Assembly (NCBI GenBank): GCA_013298025.1
Contig: JAAFJE010000011.1
Coordinates: 124,001-188,000 of the forward strand
DNA: 64,000 nt
Direction: 5' to 3'
From: Cytophagales bacterium
Lineage (GTDB): Bacteria > Bacteroidota > Bacteroidia > Cytophagales > Spirosomataceae
The notes beneath the pieces are model-generated. The model was given only the letters and a program-made list of their open reading frames with translations, searched no databases and was not told the DNA's origin. The stretch's first letter is position 1. Each line of letters starts with the position of its first letter. This document shows positions 38,605-47,613 of the stretch, piece after piece. A program made the position numbers and the translations under genes.

Positions 38605-39456
38605 ATGACGACTCATTTAAAGTCTGCTTATCAAAATTTGTCCCAAGAAAATCTTGAAGCCTTAATTAACTATCTCAAAAATATTGGTGGGACAACACTT
38701 GCTGTAAGTTGCAGAAGACAAAATGCTTTTAGAACTCAATGGACTAAACGTGAACTAAATCTTAGAAGTAAATGTCACATTCAAAATGCTGTTGAATACT
38801 TACAATCTATTGAAAATAGATATTCAGAATACCAAATTAAAGTTGTTATTGCTGATATTGCAAAATATGTCAGTGCTTTAGACAAAAACGAAGACATTAG
38901 CTTCATAATCCTAAGCCCAAATACTCTACCCTCAGCAATTCATTTTGACACTGCTAAAAGGCTTTTTTATTCTCATCAAATCCGAGAACAAAATCAGAAT
39001 AATTATAACACAGACCTTATAGCCATTTACGCTTTGAGACTAGCTTTAGAGAATCGCATAAGGGGACTTTTGGGCATTGACTACGCCATAAATAAAGGGA
39101 AGAATGTTGGATTATCGTCATTCATAAAAGTCTGTATAGGACTTAAGTCCGTTAAGTATTCAGACGCAGTAAATTGGACTGAGATCGAATGGGTGAACAA
39201 ATGGATAAATCACCACCTGCATAGAAACATTCGACCGTACCCTTGGATAATTCATCAAGCTATAGAGTCATTAAAATCGTTTATAGACCCGAAAGAGCCA
39301 TTTGTTACAGAAAGCAGGAAAACATATTCATTTTACAGTGCTACTTATGTGCAAAGCGAAGAAGAATTGCAAAAAGAAATTGATTCTGCTTTAAAAAAAC
39401 TACTAAGTTCTGAAATTAAAATTGTATGGCTTTCAGAAAGAGAAATCATAAAGTAA
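38605..39456 (+). CDS. hypothetical protein in inverted-repeat-bounded cassette
   Basis: 283 residues from the first ATG (MTTHLKSAYQNLSQENLEAL). It is rich in Lys, Asn and Ile and AT-rich relative to its neighbours. I see no signal peptide, membrane segment or motif I can name. Its arrangement (YLKNIGGTTLAVSCRRQNAF, then a helical middle and a Glu/Lys-rich end) suggests a soluble alpha/beta protein. A perfect 16-bp inverted repeat flanks it closely, so it may be a mobile or cassette-like insert. Its stop codon is inside the right repeat arm. Confidence 0.75.
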   Translation: MTTHLKSAYQNLSQENLEALINYLKNIGGTTLAVSCRRQNAFRTQWTKRELNLRSKCHIQNAVEYLQSIENRYSEYQIKVVIADIAKYVSALDKNEDISFIILSPNTLPSAIHFDTAKRLFYSHQIREQNQNNYNTDLIAIYALRLALENRIRGLLGIDYAINKGKNVGLSSFIKVCIGLKSVKYSDAVNWTEIEWVNKWINHHLHRNIRPYPWIIHQAIESLKSFIDPKEPFVTESRKTYSFYSATYVQSEEELQKEIDSALKKLLSSEIKIVWLSEREIIK

Positions 39457-39470
39457 AAATGGTTGCTGAC
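39455..39470 (-). repeat. right arm of 16-bp inverted repeat
   Basis: TAAAATGGTTGCTGAC is the exact reverse complement of 38570-38585 and includes the TAA stop of the preceding gene. Confidence 0.75.
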
Positions 39471-39804
39471 ATTGCATTGGCGTATATGGCAGGGTGACAA
39501 ACATATTCTCAGCTTCTTGTTCGCACTCAGCTTCAGTTTCGTCAAACGAATAACGCCAAGCAGCAGCAGAATAAACAATGAGCTTTAGTATCTTTAATCA
39601 GTAGCAACATCGGGCAGATGAAACACAAAATATCGCCCCACCGCCAAGCCCTATTCGTAATCGCAAAAAACCATTTCCAACAAAAACATAAACCACTGAC
39701 AATCAAAGCATTCATTCACAATTTTACTTGATACGTAGCATTGTCAAAAACGATTGATTTCGGAAATCAGCAATGCACATAAAAAGTAGCCCATCCGTAA
39801 GCAT
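39457..39804. other. 348-bp spacer after the cassette-like gene
   Basis: Contains a 7-bp inverted repeat TTGGCGT (39477-39483) / ACGCCAA (39553-39559) around a region with repeated CAGCTTC words, a layout that loosely resembles a recombination site. No gene is visible. The part nearest 39800 is ordinary AT-rich spacer. Confidence 0.4.
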
Positions 39805-40500
39805 TTATTCGTATTGAAGAAAGATACCTGTATCAAAAGGAGTCCAGAAGCAACATTTTTGTCCGCTTTGCTTTAGTCCATTATTGGCCCAAGTGTTGCA
39901 CGTATGAAAGATGCTATAATGGCCATTTGCTTCATAAAAGGCATCGTTTTTGCCATAAACCGCATTGGTAGCAATCTTGACGAAATGCCCATTATTGTCT
40001 TTTTGAAAACTGGCATTTATGTAGTCTATCAATCGTTTGTACTGCTCTTTGCTTATGCCTATTTTTTTACATTCTTTTCCTACAACCATTCTTTTATAAA
40101 AAGTGGTATGAATGGCAGTGCTACTTAAAGCAAAAGCTGCTTTCAATGCTACAGATGCTCTTAAATCTTTCCATTCGGGGGTTTCTAAATAAAAGCCCTT
40201 ATCGCCCCACCCCATTGCTAAGTAGTGGAAGTTGGTATCTTTGGAAGCCGTATTGGCAAATTTCACCTCCTTGCTCCAATCATAAACATCCGATTTAATT
40301 GGCACGACCAAATCGGTATGAACCCCATTGGTCAGAATATATATACTCACTTCTGCTACGGTATTGGGTTCTTGGTCAACAGTGATACGAGATAACCCTA
40401 ACGCAATCAATACATAGCACACAACCAACCCCAAGAAGCCTACAACTGCCTTGGTTACGATTGTCAAAGTCTTTTTTACATAAGTGTTTGAATTGTTCAT
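39805..40500 (-). CDS. DUF2459 / TIGR02117 family protein
   Basis: 231 residues from the ATG at 40500 (MNNSNTYVKKTLTI). One N-terminal membrane segment (about residues 14-35) is followed by a periplasmic domain starting YILTNGVHTDLVVPI, the signature of the DUF2459 family. HTTFYKR, CKKIGIS and FHTCNTWANNGLKQSG are further family blocks. The family has no firm function. The promoter candidate TAAATTTG is at 40570-40577 on the minus strand. Confidence 0.85.
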   Translation of the reverse strand: MNNSNTYVKKTLTIVTKAVVGFLGLVVCYVLIALGLSRITVDQEPNTVAEVSIYILTNGVHTDLVVPIKSDVYDWSKEVKFANTASKDTNFHYLAMGWGDKGFYLETPEWKDLRASVALKAAFALSSTAIHTTFYKRMVVGKECKKIGISKEQYKRLIDYINASFQKDNNGHFVKIATNAVYGKNDAFYEANGHYSIFHTCNTWANNGLKQSGQKCCFWTPFDTGIFLQYE

Positions 40501-40569
40501 CGTTTGATTTTTAGTTTTTATACGCATTTATAAGAGGTGAAAAGCTTTTCTATCATAACACTGCATTTG

Positions 40570-40577
40570 CAAATTTA
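40570..40577 (-). promoter_or_regulatory. -7 element upstream of the DUF2459 gene
   Basis: TAAATTTG on the minus strand, an exact TAnnTTTG match, 69 bp upstream of the chosen ATG. No clear -33 box. Confidence 0.4.
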
Positions 40578-40744
40578 TTTCACTACCAATAGCATAACTT
40601 ATCGAATAATTTAATGATAACCTCTTATCTCTGACCGTTTACTAAGTAAACACGATATAAATTGCTATTATTCAGGCATTTTACTAGGTTTATTCTCGAA
40701 AAACGCACATCTAATCAAATATCTTTTCAAACCTCCAAATCAAC

Positions 40745-41308
40745 ATGGCTATAACACCCGAAGAATTTGCCCAAGCAGCCAAACTCATTGGTTGCGAAGT
40801 TGCAGCTATCAGAGCTGTAGATACCGTAGAAGCCGCTGGCGATGGATTTTTACCAAGCGGTCGGCTCAAAGTTTTATTTGAAGGTCATAAGTTTTATGAA
40901 TTTACAGGAGGGAAATACGCCAAGCAATACCCTACCTTATGCTACAAAGTATGGACAAAAAAGTATTACCTCGCTGGAGAAAAAGAATACGATAACCGCT
41001 TTGGGGTAGCCTTTGGGCTAGATAGCAAAGCCGCCATGAAAGCAACCTCTTGGGGACGTTATCAGATTATGGGGTTCAACTACAAATCGGCAGGATACGC
41101 CTCTGTGGATGCTATGATTGACGATTTTAAAGTTTCGGAATACAATCAACTCAAAGCTTTTTGTGTATTGGTCAAGCACATGGGCATCGACGACGAACTC
41201 CGACGTTTAGACTGGGCAGGATTTGCAAAAGTGTATAATGGAGCAGGATATAAGAAAAACCAATATGACCTAAGATTAGCCGACGCTTATAAGAAATTTA
41301 AGCATTAG
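40745..41308 (+). CDS. N-acetylmuramidase family protein
   Basis: 187 residues matching the N-acetylmuramidase (DUF3380) family. Blocks seen: VEAAGDGFLPSGRLKVLFEG (with the likely catalytic Glu), KATSWGRYQIMGFNY and WAGFAKVYNGAGYKKNQYD. These enzymes cut the MurNAc-GlcNAc bond and are common as phage endolysins or effectors. There is no signal peptide. No phage genes are adjacent. Confidence 0.92.
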   Translation: MAITPEEFAQAAKLIGCEVAAIRAVDTVEAAGDGFLPSGRLKVLFEGHKFYEFTGGKYAKQYPTLCYKVWTKKYYLAGEKEYDNRFGVAFGLDSKAAMKATSWGRYQIMGFNYKSAGYASVDAMIDDFKVSEYNQLKAFCVLVKHMGIDDELRRLDWAGFAKVYNGAGYKKNQYDLRLADAYKKFKH

Positions 41309-41312
41309 TATA

Positions 41313-41349
41313 ACATTAGGGTACGAATGGTCTATTCGTACCCTAATGT
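41313..41349. terminator. perfect 16-bp stem between convergent genes
   Basis: ACATTAGGGTACGAAT and ATTCGTACCCTAATGT pair exactly around a GGTCT loop. It starts 4 bp after the muramidase stop and ends 2 bp before the thiolase stop. A T run is weak on both sides, but the position fits a bidirectional terminator. Confidence 0.65.
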
Positions 41350-41351
41350 AT

Positions 41352-42527
41352 TTACAAGCGTTCAAAAACACCTGCTACGCCTTGTCCTCCGCCAACGCAG
41401 GCCGTAACCATGCCGTAGCGTTGGTTTCTTCTTTTCATTTCGTTGAATAATTGTACCGACAAACGTGCCCCTGTAGAACCCAAGGCATGACCCAAGGCAA
41501 TAGCACCGCCATTGACATTGAGTTTGCTGGGGTCGAGGTCGAGGGTGCGTGCCACTGCCAAGGCTTGTGCGGCAAAGGCTTCGTTCAACTCTATTTGGTC
41601 GATGTCGGCCAATGAAAGACCCGCTTGTTTGAGTGCCTTGGGTACAGCAAATACTGGCCCAATGCCCATAATACGTGGCTCACAGCCAGCCGTGGCATAC
41701 GATGCCAAACGGGCCACAGGCTCTAGGTTGAGGGCTTTAACCATGCGTTCCGACATCACTAGCACAAACGCCGCACCATCGGAGGTTTGCGACGAGTTGC
41801 CTGCCGTAACCGAACCGCCTGCGGCAAATACGGGCTTGAGTTTGGCTAAGGCATCCAAATTGGTGTCGGCTCGTGGGCCTTCATCTTTATTAAATACAAA
41901 TTCTTTGGTTTTCTTTTTACCCGAAACAGTATCAAAATAGGTTTCTTTGATGGTTACAGGTACAATTTCGGAGGTAAAAATACCCGCTTGTTGGGCGGCA
42001 ATGGCTTTTTGATGCGAGGCAAAAGCAAAAGCATCTTGGTCTTCTCTGCTGATATTATATTGCTGTGCTACTTGCTCGGCGGTAAGCCCCATGCCAATAT
42101 AATAATCGGGTGTTTTTTGGGCAATATCAAAATTCAAGGCTGTTTTGTAGCCCATTACTGGCACAAGCGACATCGACTCTACGCCACCAGCAACGATGCA
42201 CTCTGCCATGCCTGCCTGAATTTTGGCACTTGCCAAAGCAATGGCTTCGAGTCCCGAGCCACAATAGCGGTTAATCGTAAAGCCAGATACTTCTTTGGGC
42301 AAAGAAAGTAAGGCTACATACCGCCCGATTTGCATTCCTTGCTCGGCTTCTGGCACGGCGTTGCCCACAATTACGTCGTCAACCTGTGCAGGGTCGAGTT
42401 GGGGTAAGGTACTTAATAAATGCTTGATAACCGTCGCCCCTAGTTCGTCGGGTCTGGTAAAACGCAAAGAACCCTTGGGTGCTTTGCCTACGGCAGTACG
42501 AAAGCCTGCCACGATGTATGCGTTCAT
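41352..42527 (-). CDS. acetyl-CoA C-acyltransferase (thiolase)
   Basis: 391 residues. It performs the last, thiolytic step of beta-oxidation. The nucleophile Cys89 is in NRYCGSGLEA, the His in GGAIALGHALGSTGAR and the second Cys in VTACVGGGQG. It follows the hydroxyacyl-CoA dehydrogenase gene by 54 bp, forming a two-gene fatty-acid oxidation operon. Confidence 0.96.
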   Translation of the reverse strand: MNAYIVAGFRTAVGKAPKGSLRFTRPDELGATVIKHLLSTLPQLDPAQVDDVIVGNAVPEAEQGMQIGRYVALLSLPKEVSGFTINRYCGSGLEAIALASAKIQAGMAECIVAGGVESMSLVPVMGYKTALNFDIAQKTPDYYIGMGLTAEQVAQQYNISREDQDAFAFASHQKAIAAQQAGIFTSEIVPVTIKETYFDTVSGKKKTKEFVFNKDEGPRADTNLDALAKLKPVFAAGGSVTAGNSSQTSDGAAFVLVMSERMVKALNLEPVARLASYATAGCEPRIMGIGPVFAVPKALKQAGLSLADIDQIELNEAFAAQALAVARTLDLDPSKLNVNGGAIALGHALGSTGARLSVQLFNEMKRRNQRYGMVTACVGGGQGVAGVFERL

Positions 42528-42581
42528 GATGTTGTCGAAAATAAAATGAATGAATAAAATTGACAGAAAATGGTATTTGCC

Positions 42582-44981
42582 CTAATTTCTCAAAGGCTTA
42601 CCGCCATTCAATAAGCTATGAATCCGTTCGAGGGTTTTGCGTTCTCCACATAACGACAAGAAAGCCTCTCTTTCGAGGTCTAAAAGGTATTGTTCGGTTA
42701 CGTTTTGTGGATAACTCAAATCGCCTCCGCAAATCACATAAGCCAATTTTTCGGCAATTTTGGCATCGTGTTCCGAAATATATTTGCCCAACAACATCGA
42801 CGTAATCCCTGCTTTGAAAAGAGCAATGCCTGCTTTGCCTTGTACCCGAATGTCGTTGCGTTGCTTGGGTTGGGTATAACCTGCCTCTGCCAGCTCGATA
42901 GCAGCTTTTTTGGCATCGGCAATCAAGCGACTGCGGTTTAGCACAATTTCATCGCCTCGGCGTAGGTAGTTCATCGAAGCGGCTTCATGAGCCGAGCTAC
43001 TCACTTTGGCAGTGGCAATATTCATAAATGCCGTTTGTAAAATATTCAATTCGGGGTCGCCCGTTTTGTACAAATCGGCACAACGCAAAGCCATTTCTTT
43101 CGTGCCTCCTCCAGCCGGAATCAAGCCCACGCCTACTTCTACCAAACCCATGTAGGTTTCGGCGGCCGCCACTACCCTATCGGCGTGAAGATTCATTTCG
43201 CAACCGCCGCCCAACACCAAGGTATGCGGTGCAACCACCACAGGCACCGACGAGTACCGCACACGCATCATGGTTTGCTGAAACTGAGCAATCATCAAAT
43301 CTACTTCATCAAATTCTTGTTCTACCGAATACATAAACAGCATGGCTAGGTTTGCTCCTGCCGAAAATGCTTCGTTGCTATCGTTGCCAATGACCAAGCC
43401 ACGGTATTCTTTTTCCGCCAAGGCAATTGCTTTCTGCACACCCTCTATTACGAGTGGTCCCATGGTATTCATTTTAGAACGAAATTCCAAACCTAAAATC
43501 CCATCGCCTAGGTCGTAAATCGAACTTTCGGCATTTTTCCAAACGGTATTATCTGTTAAGGTATCTAAAATAATAAAGCTTTCAGAACCTGGAATCACCT
43601 TGTAGCTTTGGCTCGGAATATCGTAGTACAAGCGTTTGCCAGCTTTCTTTTGGTAAAAAGACGTACAACCTGCCGCCACCATGTCATATACCCACTGAGC
43701 AGGTTTCATGCCTTCGGCTTCCATCAGGCTCAGTCCTTGCGTAAGACCGATGGCATCCCATGTTTCAAACAAACCCATTTCCCAGCCAAAACCTGCACAA
43801 ATTGCCGCATCTATGCGGTAAAGTTCGTCGGCTATTTCAGGAATACGATACGTCACGTAACGGAAGCCGTCTAAGAAGGTTTTTCGGTAAAATTCGCCCG
43901 CTTTAGAGCTGTCTGCCAAGAGTACCGCAAAGCGTTCTTTCAACGGTAAATTCTTCGTTTTATCAAAAACAGCAAACTTCACTTTCTGGCTCGGAGCGTA
44001 TTCAAATGTTTGTAGATTTAAGGCCAAAATCTCTGATTTCCCTCCTGCCGATTTTACTTTTTTGTAAAAACCTTGTCCCGTTTTATCACCCAACCAACGG
44101 TTTTCTTGCAAACGCTTTAGCATATCGGGCAACACGAAGGCCGCTCTCGACTCGTCGTGCGTAAGGGCAGCATACAAGTTGTTCGATACATTCACGGTGG
44201 TATCTAAGCCTACTACATCCGACAAGCGAAAAGTACCCGATTTGGGGCGACCCACCACAGCCGAGGTAAGTTTATCTACTTCTTCTACGGTCAAGCCCAT
44301 GTCGGCTACCACTTGCATGGTTTTCATGAGGGTATAAATGCCCACACGGTTGGCAATAAAAGCAGGGGTGTCTTTACATAAAACCGTTGTTTTACCTAAA
44401 AACCGCTCGCCGTAGTGCATCAAGAAATCAATCACGGCAGGGTCGGTGGCAGCCGTAGGAATGATTTCGAGTAATTTGAGGTAGCGAGGCGGATTGAAAA
44501 AGTGCGTTCCACAAAAATGCTTTTGAAAGTCGTCAGACCGCCCTTCGGCCATCAAATGAATCGGAATACCCGAAGTATTCGACGTAGTTAATGTACCAGG
44601 CTTGCGAAGTGCGTCCACCTTTTCAAACAAGGATTTTTTAATGCCGAGGTTTTCTACGACCACTTCTATCACCCAATCGTATTGCTTGATTTCGGGTAAA
44701 TTGTCTTCAAAATTGCCCAATCTTACCCGGTTGGCAAAGGCAGGGTCGTACAAAGCCGCCGGACTAGCCTTGAGGGTATTTTGCCAAGCCTCCTGCACAA
44801 TACGGTTACGCACCTGCGGTGCTTCAAGGGTAAGTCCTTTATTTTTTTCGGTTTCGGTTGGTTCTTTGGGAAGAATATCGAGCAACAATACCTCGCAACC
44901 AATATTGGCAAAATGGCAAGCAATACGGCTACCCATAATGCCCGAGCCTAATACAGCTATTTTTCTTATTAATCGGTTCAT
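42582..44981 (-). CDS. 3-hydroxyacyl-CoA dehydrogenase / enoyl-CoA hydratase (FadN-type)
   Basis: 799 residues. The NAD-binding domain comes first (AVLGSGIMGSRIACHFA, residues 9-25), then 3HCDH C-terminal domains, then an enoyl-CoA hydratase domain near the C-terminus (GGGCEMNLHADRVVAAAETY and VGLIPAGGGTKE). This order is that of Bacillus FadN, the reverse of E. coli FadB. Together with the thiolase it carries out three steps of beta-oxidation. Confidence 0.95.
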   Translation of the reverse strand: MNRLIRKIAVLGSGIMGSRIACHFANIGCEVLLLDILPKEPTETEKNKGLTLEAPQVRNRIVQEAWQNTLKASPAALYDPAFANRVRLGNFEDNLPEIKQYDWVIEVVVENLGIKKSLFEKVDALRKPGTLTTSNTSGIPIHLMAEGRSDDFQKHFCGTHFFNPPRYLKLLEIIPTAATDPAVIDFLMHYGERFLGKTTVLCKDTPAFIANRVGIYTLMKTMQVVADMGLTVEEVDKLTSAVVGRPKSGTFRLSDVVGLDTTVNVSNNLYAALTHDESRAAFVLPDMLKRLQENRWLGDKTGQGFYKKVKSAGGKSEILALNLQTFEYAPSQKVKFAVFDKTKNLPLKERFAVLLADSSKAGEFYRKTFLDGFRYVTYRIPEIADELYRIDAAICAGFGWEMGLFETWDAIGLTQGLSLMEAEGMKPAQWVYDMVAAGCTSFYQKKAGKRLYYDIPSQSYKVIPGSESFIILDTLTDNTVWKNAESSIYDLGDGILGLEFRSKMNTMGPLVIEGVQKAIALAEKEYRGLVIGNDSNEAFSAGANLAMLFMYSVEQEFDEVDLMIAQFQQTMMRVRYSSVPVVVAPHTLVLGGGCEMNLHADRVVAAAETYMGLVEVGVGLIPAGGGTKEMALRCADLYKTGDPELNILQTAFMNIATAKVSSSAHEAASMNYLRRGDEIVLNRSRLIADAKKAAIELAEAGYTQPKQRNDIRVQGKAGIALFKAGITSMLLGKYISEHDAKIAEKLAYVICGGDLSYPQNVTEQYLLDLEREAFLSLCGERKTLERIHSLLNGGKPLRN

Positions 44982-45299
44982 TGTGATATGTTTATATACT
45001 TTTGTATTTTAGTAAGGTAAATTTAAACAAAAATAAAATTGTTATGCAAGCATACTATTTATTTTTTGTTTAAATTTATTTTATCGACAAGCCTTAAAAC
45101 AAAAAATCCCACCAATGGTGGGAGATTTTAGCAATTAACCTTTTCTAAAATATCTTCAGACCAATCCTAAGATACTTGCGTAAAACAATTAAATCTTGAT
45201 TGGTACTTTATTTTTCTCATAATGACTTATCTAAAATAGTACATTCTAGCCTCAATAGATAACTTTTTTCGCTGAAATGCCCTAATTATACGCTGATTT
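44982..45299 (-). other. 318-bp spacer with promoter and terminator elements
   Basis: Holds the minus-strand -7 match TATTTTTG (45028-45035), likely for the fad operon, and the terminator at 45101-45123. The rest is AT-rich with no gene. Confidence 0.5.
45101..45123 (-). terminator. terminator downstream of the GNAT gene
   Basis: TCCCACC/GGTGGGA form a 7-bp GC stem over AAT. On the minus strand the stem is followed by six T and more T-rich sequence. It lies 177 bp after the GNAT stop. Confidence 0.7.
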
Positions 45300-45797
45300 T
45301 CAGGCAAATGTTTTTTTCATGAGCCAATCCTCTTGTTGGTCTTCGCCCAAGACAAAAATATGTTTGTCGAATATCTCGAACCCACAACTTTGGTAAAAGG
45401 CAATGGCTTTGTGATTTTCTTCCCAAACGCCCAAGAAAATGCCTTCAAACTGGTTTTGTTGGGCAACAGTCAAGCAAAAATCCATCAGCTTTGTTCCTAA
45501 TCCTTGGCGATGCCAAGCTTTGGCAATGTACAGGCGTTGCACCTCTAAGAGTAGCGGATACTGTGCATTGCTGCGTGTTTTGGCATAACCGACCAAGGAA
45601 TTGTCGATAAAAGCCAACCAATAATCGGCGGTAGGGTCGTTGAGTTCTTGCTGAAAAATGGCTTCGGTAAAATTTTCACGCAAATACAACTGAAAATTTT
45701 CGGGCGTATTGAGGTGAAAATAAGTATCTCTAAATGTTTCTAAGGCAAGCGGTAACAACAAGGGAATGTCGTTGAGAAGCGCCTTTCTTACTTCCAT
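45300..45797 (-). CDS. GNAT family N-acetyltransferase
   Basis: 165 residues. The acetyl-CoA loop is RQGLGTKLMD (about residues 97-106), preceded by the strand QRLYIAKAWH and followed by GVWEENHKAIAFYQSCGFEI, all GNAT hallmarks. The acceptor substrate is unknown. It is divergent from the LysR gene. Confidence 0.93.
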   Translation of the reverse strand: MEVRKALLNDIPLLLPLALETFRDTYFHLNTPENFQLYLRENFTEAIFQQELNDPTADYWLAFIDNSLVGYAKTRSNAQYPLLLEVQRLYIAKAWHRQGLGTKLMDFCLTVAQQNQFEGIFLGVWEENHKAIAFYQSCGFEIFDKHIFVLGEDQQEDWLMKKTFA

Positions 45798-45930
45798 AGC
45801 ACCTGTTTATGTATTTTTCGACAAAGAAAAGCAAAGAGATTTATAATAAAAAATACTTAATTTATATGAAATAATACCTAAAAAGCATTTATTTGAATTT
45901 TCGTTAAAATTTTAGCAGTATTCGTATCAA

Positions 45931-46812
45931 ATGGACACCCGACAACTCAGTTATTTTTTGGGCGTAGCCTCAGAACTCCATTTCTCAAAAGCCGCCGAAC
46001 GGCTCTTTATTGCCCAGCCAGCCTTGAGCCGACAAATTCAACAACTCGAACAAGAATTGGGCGTGCTGTTGTTTGAGCGTGACAAACGCAATGTAAAACT
46101 TACGCCCGCAGGATTATTTTTACAACAAGAAGGCATCAAACTGCTTTCGCAACTTGATACCATCAGGCAACGCACCCAACAAATTCATCGGGGCGAAGAA
46201 GGCGAATTACGGATTGGGCATCCGGGTTCGGCGGTATATTCGGTATTGCCGATGCTTCTGAGTGGCTTGCGGTCGCACTTTCCGGGCATCAAGGCGATTT
46301 TATCGGAAGTACTCGAAACCCAATTGTGGGAAGCCCTCTTGCATTATCAGATTGATATTGGATTTATTCGAGAACCAACCCCTAGCAAAGAAGTAAACAC
46401 CAAGGTCATTTATGAAGAATGCTTTGCATTAGTTTTACCATTTGAGCATCCACTCAACGAAAGTTCTTTTGAAGGAGTCCATCAGGTACAACACGAGCCA
46501 TTCATTTTGCCGCCACGCCATGCTGGTTCGATTTATTACGATACCTTGCTTGGGATATGCGAAAAAGCAGGTTTTTTTCCACATATCGTACATGAATCGA
46601 ATTTTGGAGCAACCATTTTAAAACTGGTCGAACACGGTTTGGGCATGAGCATTATGCCTTATTCGTACAGCAATGCAGGCATTGGAAAAGTGCGTTTTAT
46701 TGCCCTCAATAATATTCCTGAACGAACCCAATTGTCGGTCGTTTGGCGGAAAAACGACACCAATCCTATTTTACAAAATTTTCTTTCACTGGTAGAAGCC
46801 TTTGGGGGATAG
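45931..46812 (+). CDS. LysR family transcriptional regulator
   Basis: 293 residues. The N-terminal winged helix (DTRQLSYFLGVASELHFSKA, with the recognition helix AQPALSRQIQQLE) is followed by a periplasmic-binding-type effector domain. It may regulate the divergent GNAT gene; targets are not shown. Confidence 0.95.
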   Translation: MDTRQLSYFLGVASELHFSKAAERLFIAQPALSRQIQQLEQELGVLLFERDKRNVKLTPAGLFLQQEGIKLLSQLDTIRQRTQQIHRGEEGELRIGHPGSAVYSVLPMLLSGLRSHFPGIKAILSEVLETQLWEALLHYQIDIGFIREPTPSKEVNTKVIYEECFALVLPFEHPLNESSFEGVHQVQHEPFILPPRHAGSIYYDTLLGICEKAGFFPHIVHESNFGATILKLVEHGLGMSIMPYSYSNAGIGKVRFIALNNIPERTQLSVVWRKNDTNPILQNFLSLVEAFGG

Positions 46813-46836
46813 AGGTATTTTTTAACACTTCCGAAA

Positions 46837-47613
46837 TCAGCAAACCTTCATTTCGTATTCCTCACAAGTATTGAACGCTTCTTTTAATGCCACCATTTCT
46901 TCTAAAAAATGTGGATTTTGTTCCAAAGCATTGCCTACTACCAATACATCGGCTCCTGCTTTCCATGCTTGCGTTGCCTTTTCAATCGTGTCGATGCCTC
47001 CGCCTACCCAAAGCGGACAAGCAATGTGTTGGCGTACCGCTTTGATGACAGCCGTTGGCACGGGGCTTGCCGCACCGCTACCTGCATCTAAAAACATTTG
47101 TTGTAAACCCAGCATTTCGCCAGCCATAGCTGTACAAGCGGCTAGTTCGGGTTTATGGGCAGGGATGGGTCTTGTATTAGAAATGTATTCGACGGTAGTG
47201 CATCGTTCGTTTTCGATGAGGATATAACCCGTAGGCATAATTTCGAGCGTACTCTTTTTCAGAAACGGAGCGGCTGTTACGTGGTGTCCAATCAAAAATT
47301 CTGGATTACGCCCCGAAATCAGCGATAAAAACAGCAGTGCATCGGCATCGGGATGCAGGTGCATACAATTCCCCGGAAACAACAATACAGGTTTGTCGGA
47401 AACCCGTCGGATAGCTTGTAGGCTTTCGCCTACGTTTCCTTGCGTAAGCATACTGCCTCCGAGCAAATAGAAATCAAGCGGTAAATGTGCTTGCTGCATC
47501 AGTTGTTGAAAAGCCGAAGACGACACCTTATCGGGGTCAATCAATACGGCTAGGGCTTTTTTTCGGTGTAGGCGTAGCATTTCTAAGCTACGCATCAGTT
47601 TTTTCGGCTTCAT
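46837..47613 (-). CDS. geranylgeranylglyceryl/heptaprenylglyceryl phosphate synthase
   Basis: A 258-residue TIM-barrel prenyltransferase. Family blocks: LAVLIDPDKV (residues 21-30), YLLGGSMLTQGNVGES, VLLFPGNCMHLHPDADAL, LDAGSGAASPVP and LWVGGGIDTIE. It joins sn-glycerol-1-phosphate and a polyprenyl diphosphate, an archaeal-type ether bond also found in Bacteroidota. Its start overlaps the end of the upstream gene by 26 bp, so the two are translationally coupled. Confidence 0.93.
   Translation of the reverse strand: MKPKKLMRSLEMLRLHRKKALAVLIDPDKVSSSAFQQLMQQAHLPLDFYLLGGSMLTQGNVGESLQAIRRVSDKPVLLFPGNCMHLHPDADALLFLSLISGRNPEFLIGHHVTAAPFLKKSTLEIMPTGYILIENERCTTVEYISNTRPIPAHKPELAACTAMAGEMLGLQQMFLDAGSGAASPVPTAVIKAVRQHIACPLWVGGGIDTIEKATQAWKAGADVLVVGNALEQNPHFLEEMVALKEAFNTCEEYEMKVC

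Noticed and set aside
40745-41308. Prophage remnant
   Set aside because: Only the muramidase is phage-like; no capsid, tail, integrase or attachment repeats nearby.
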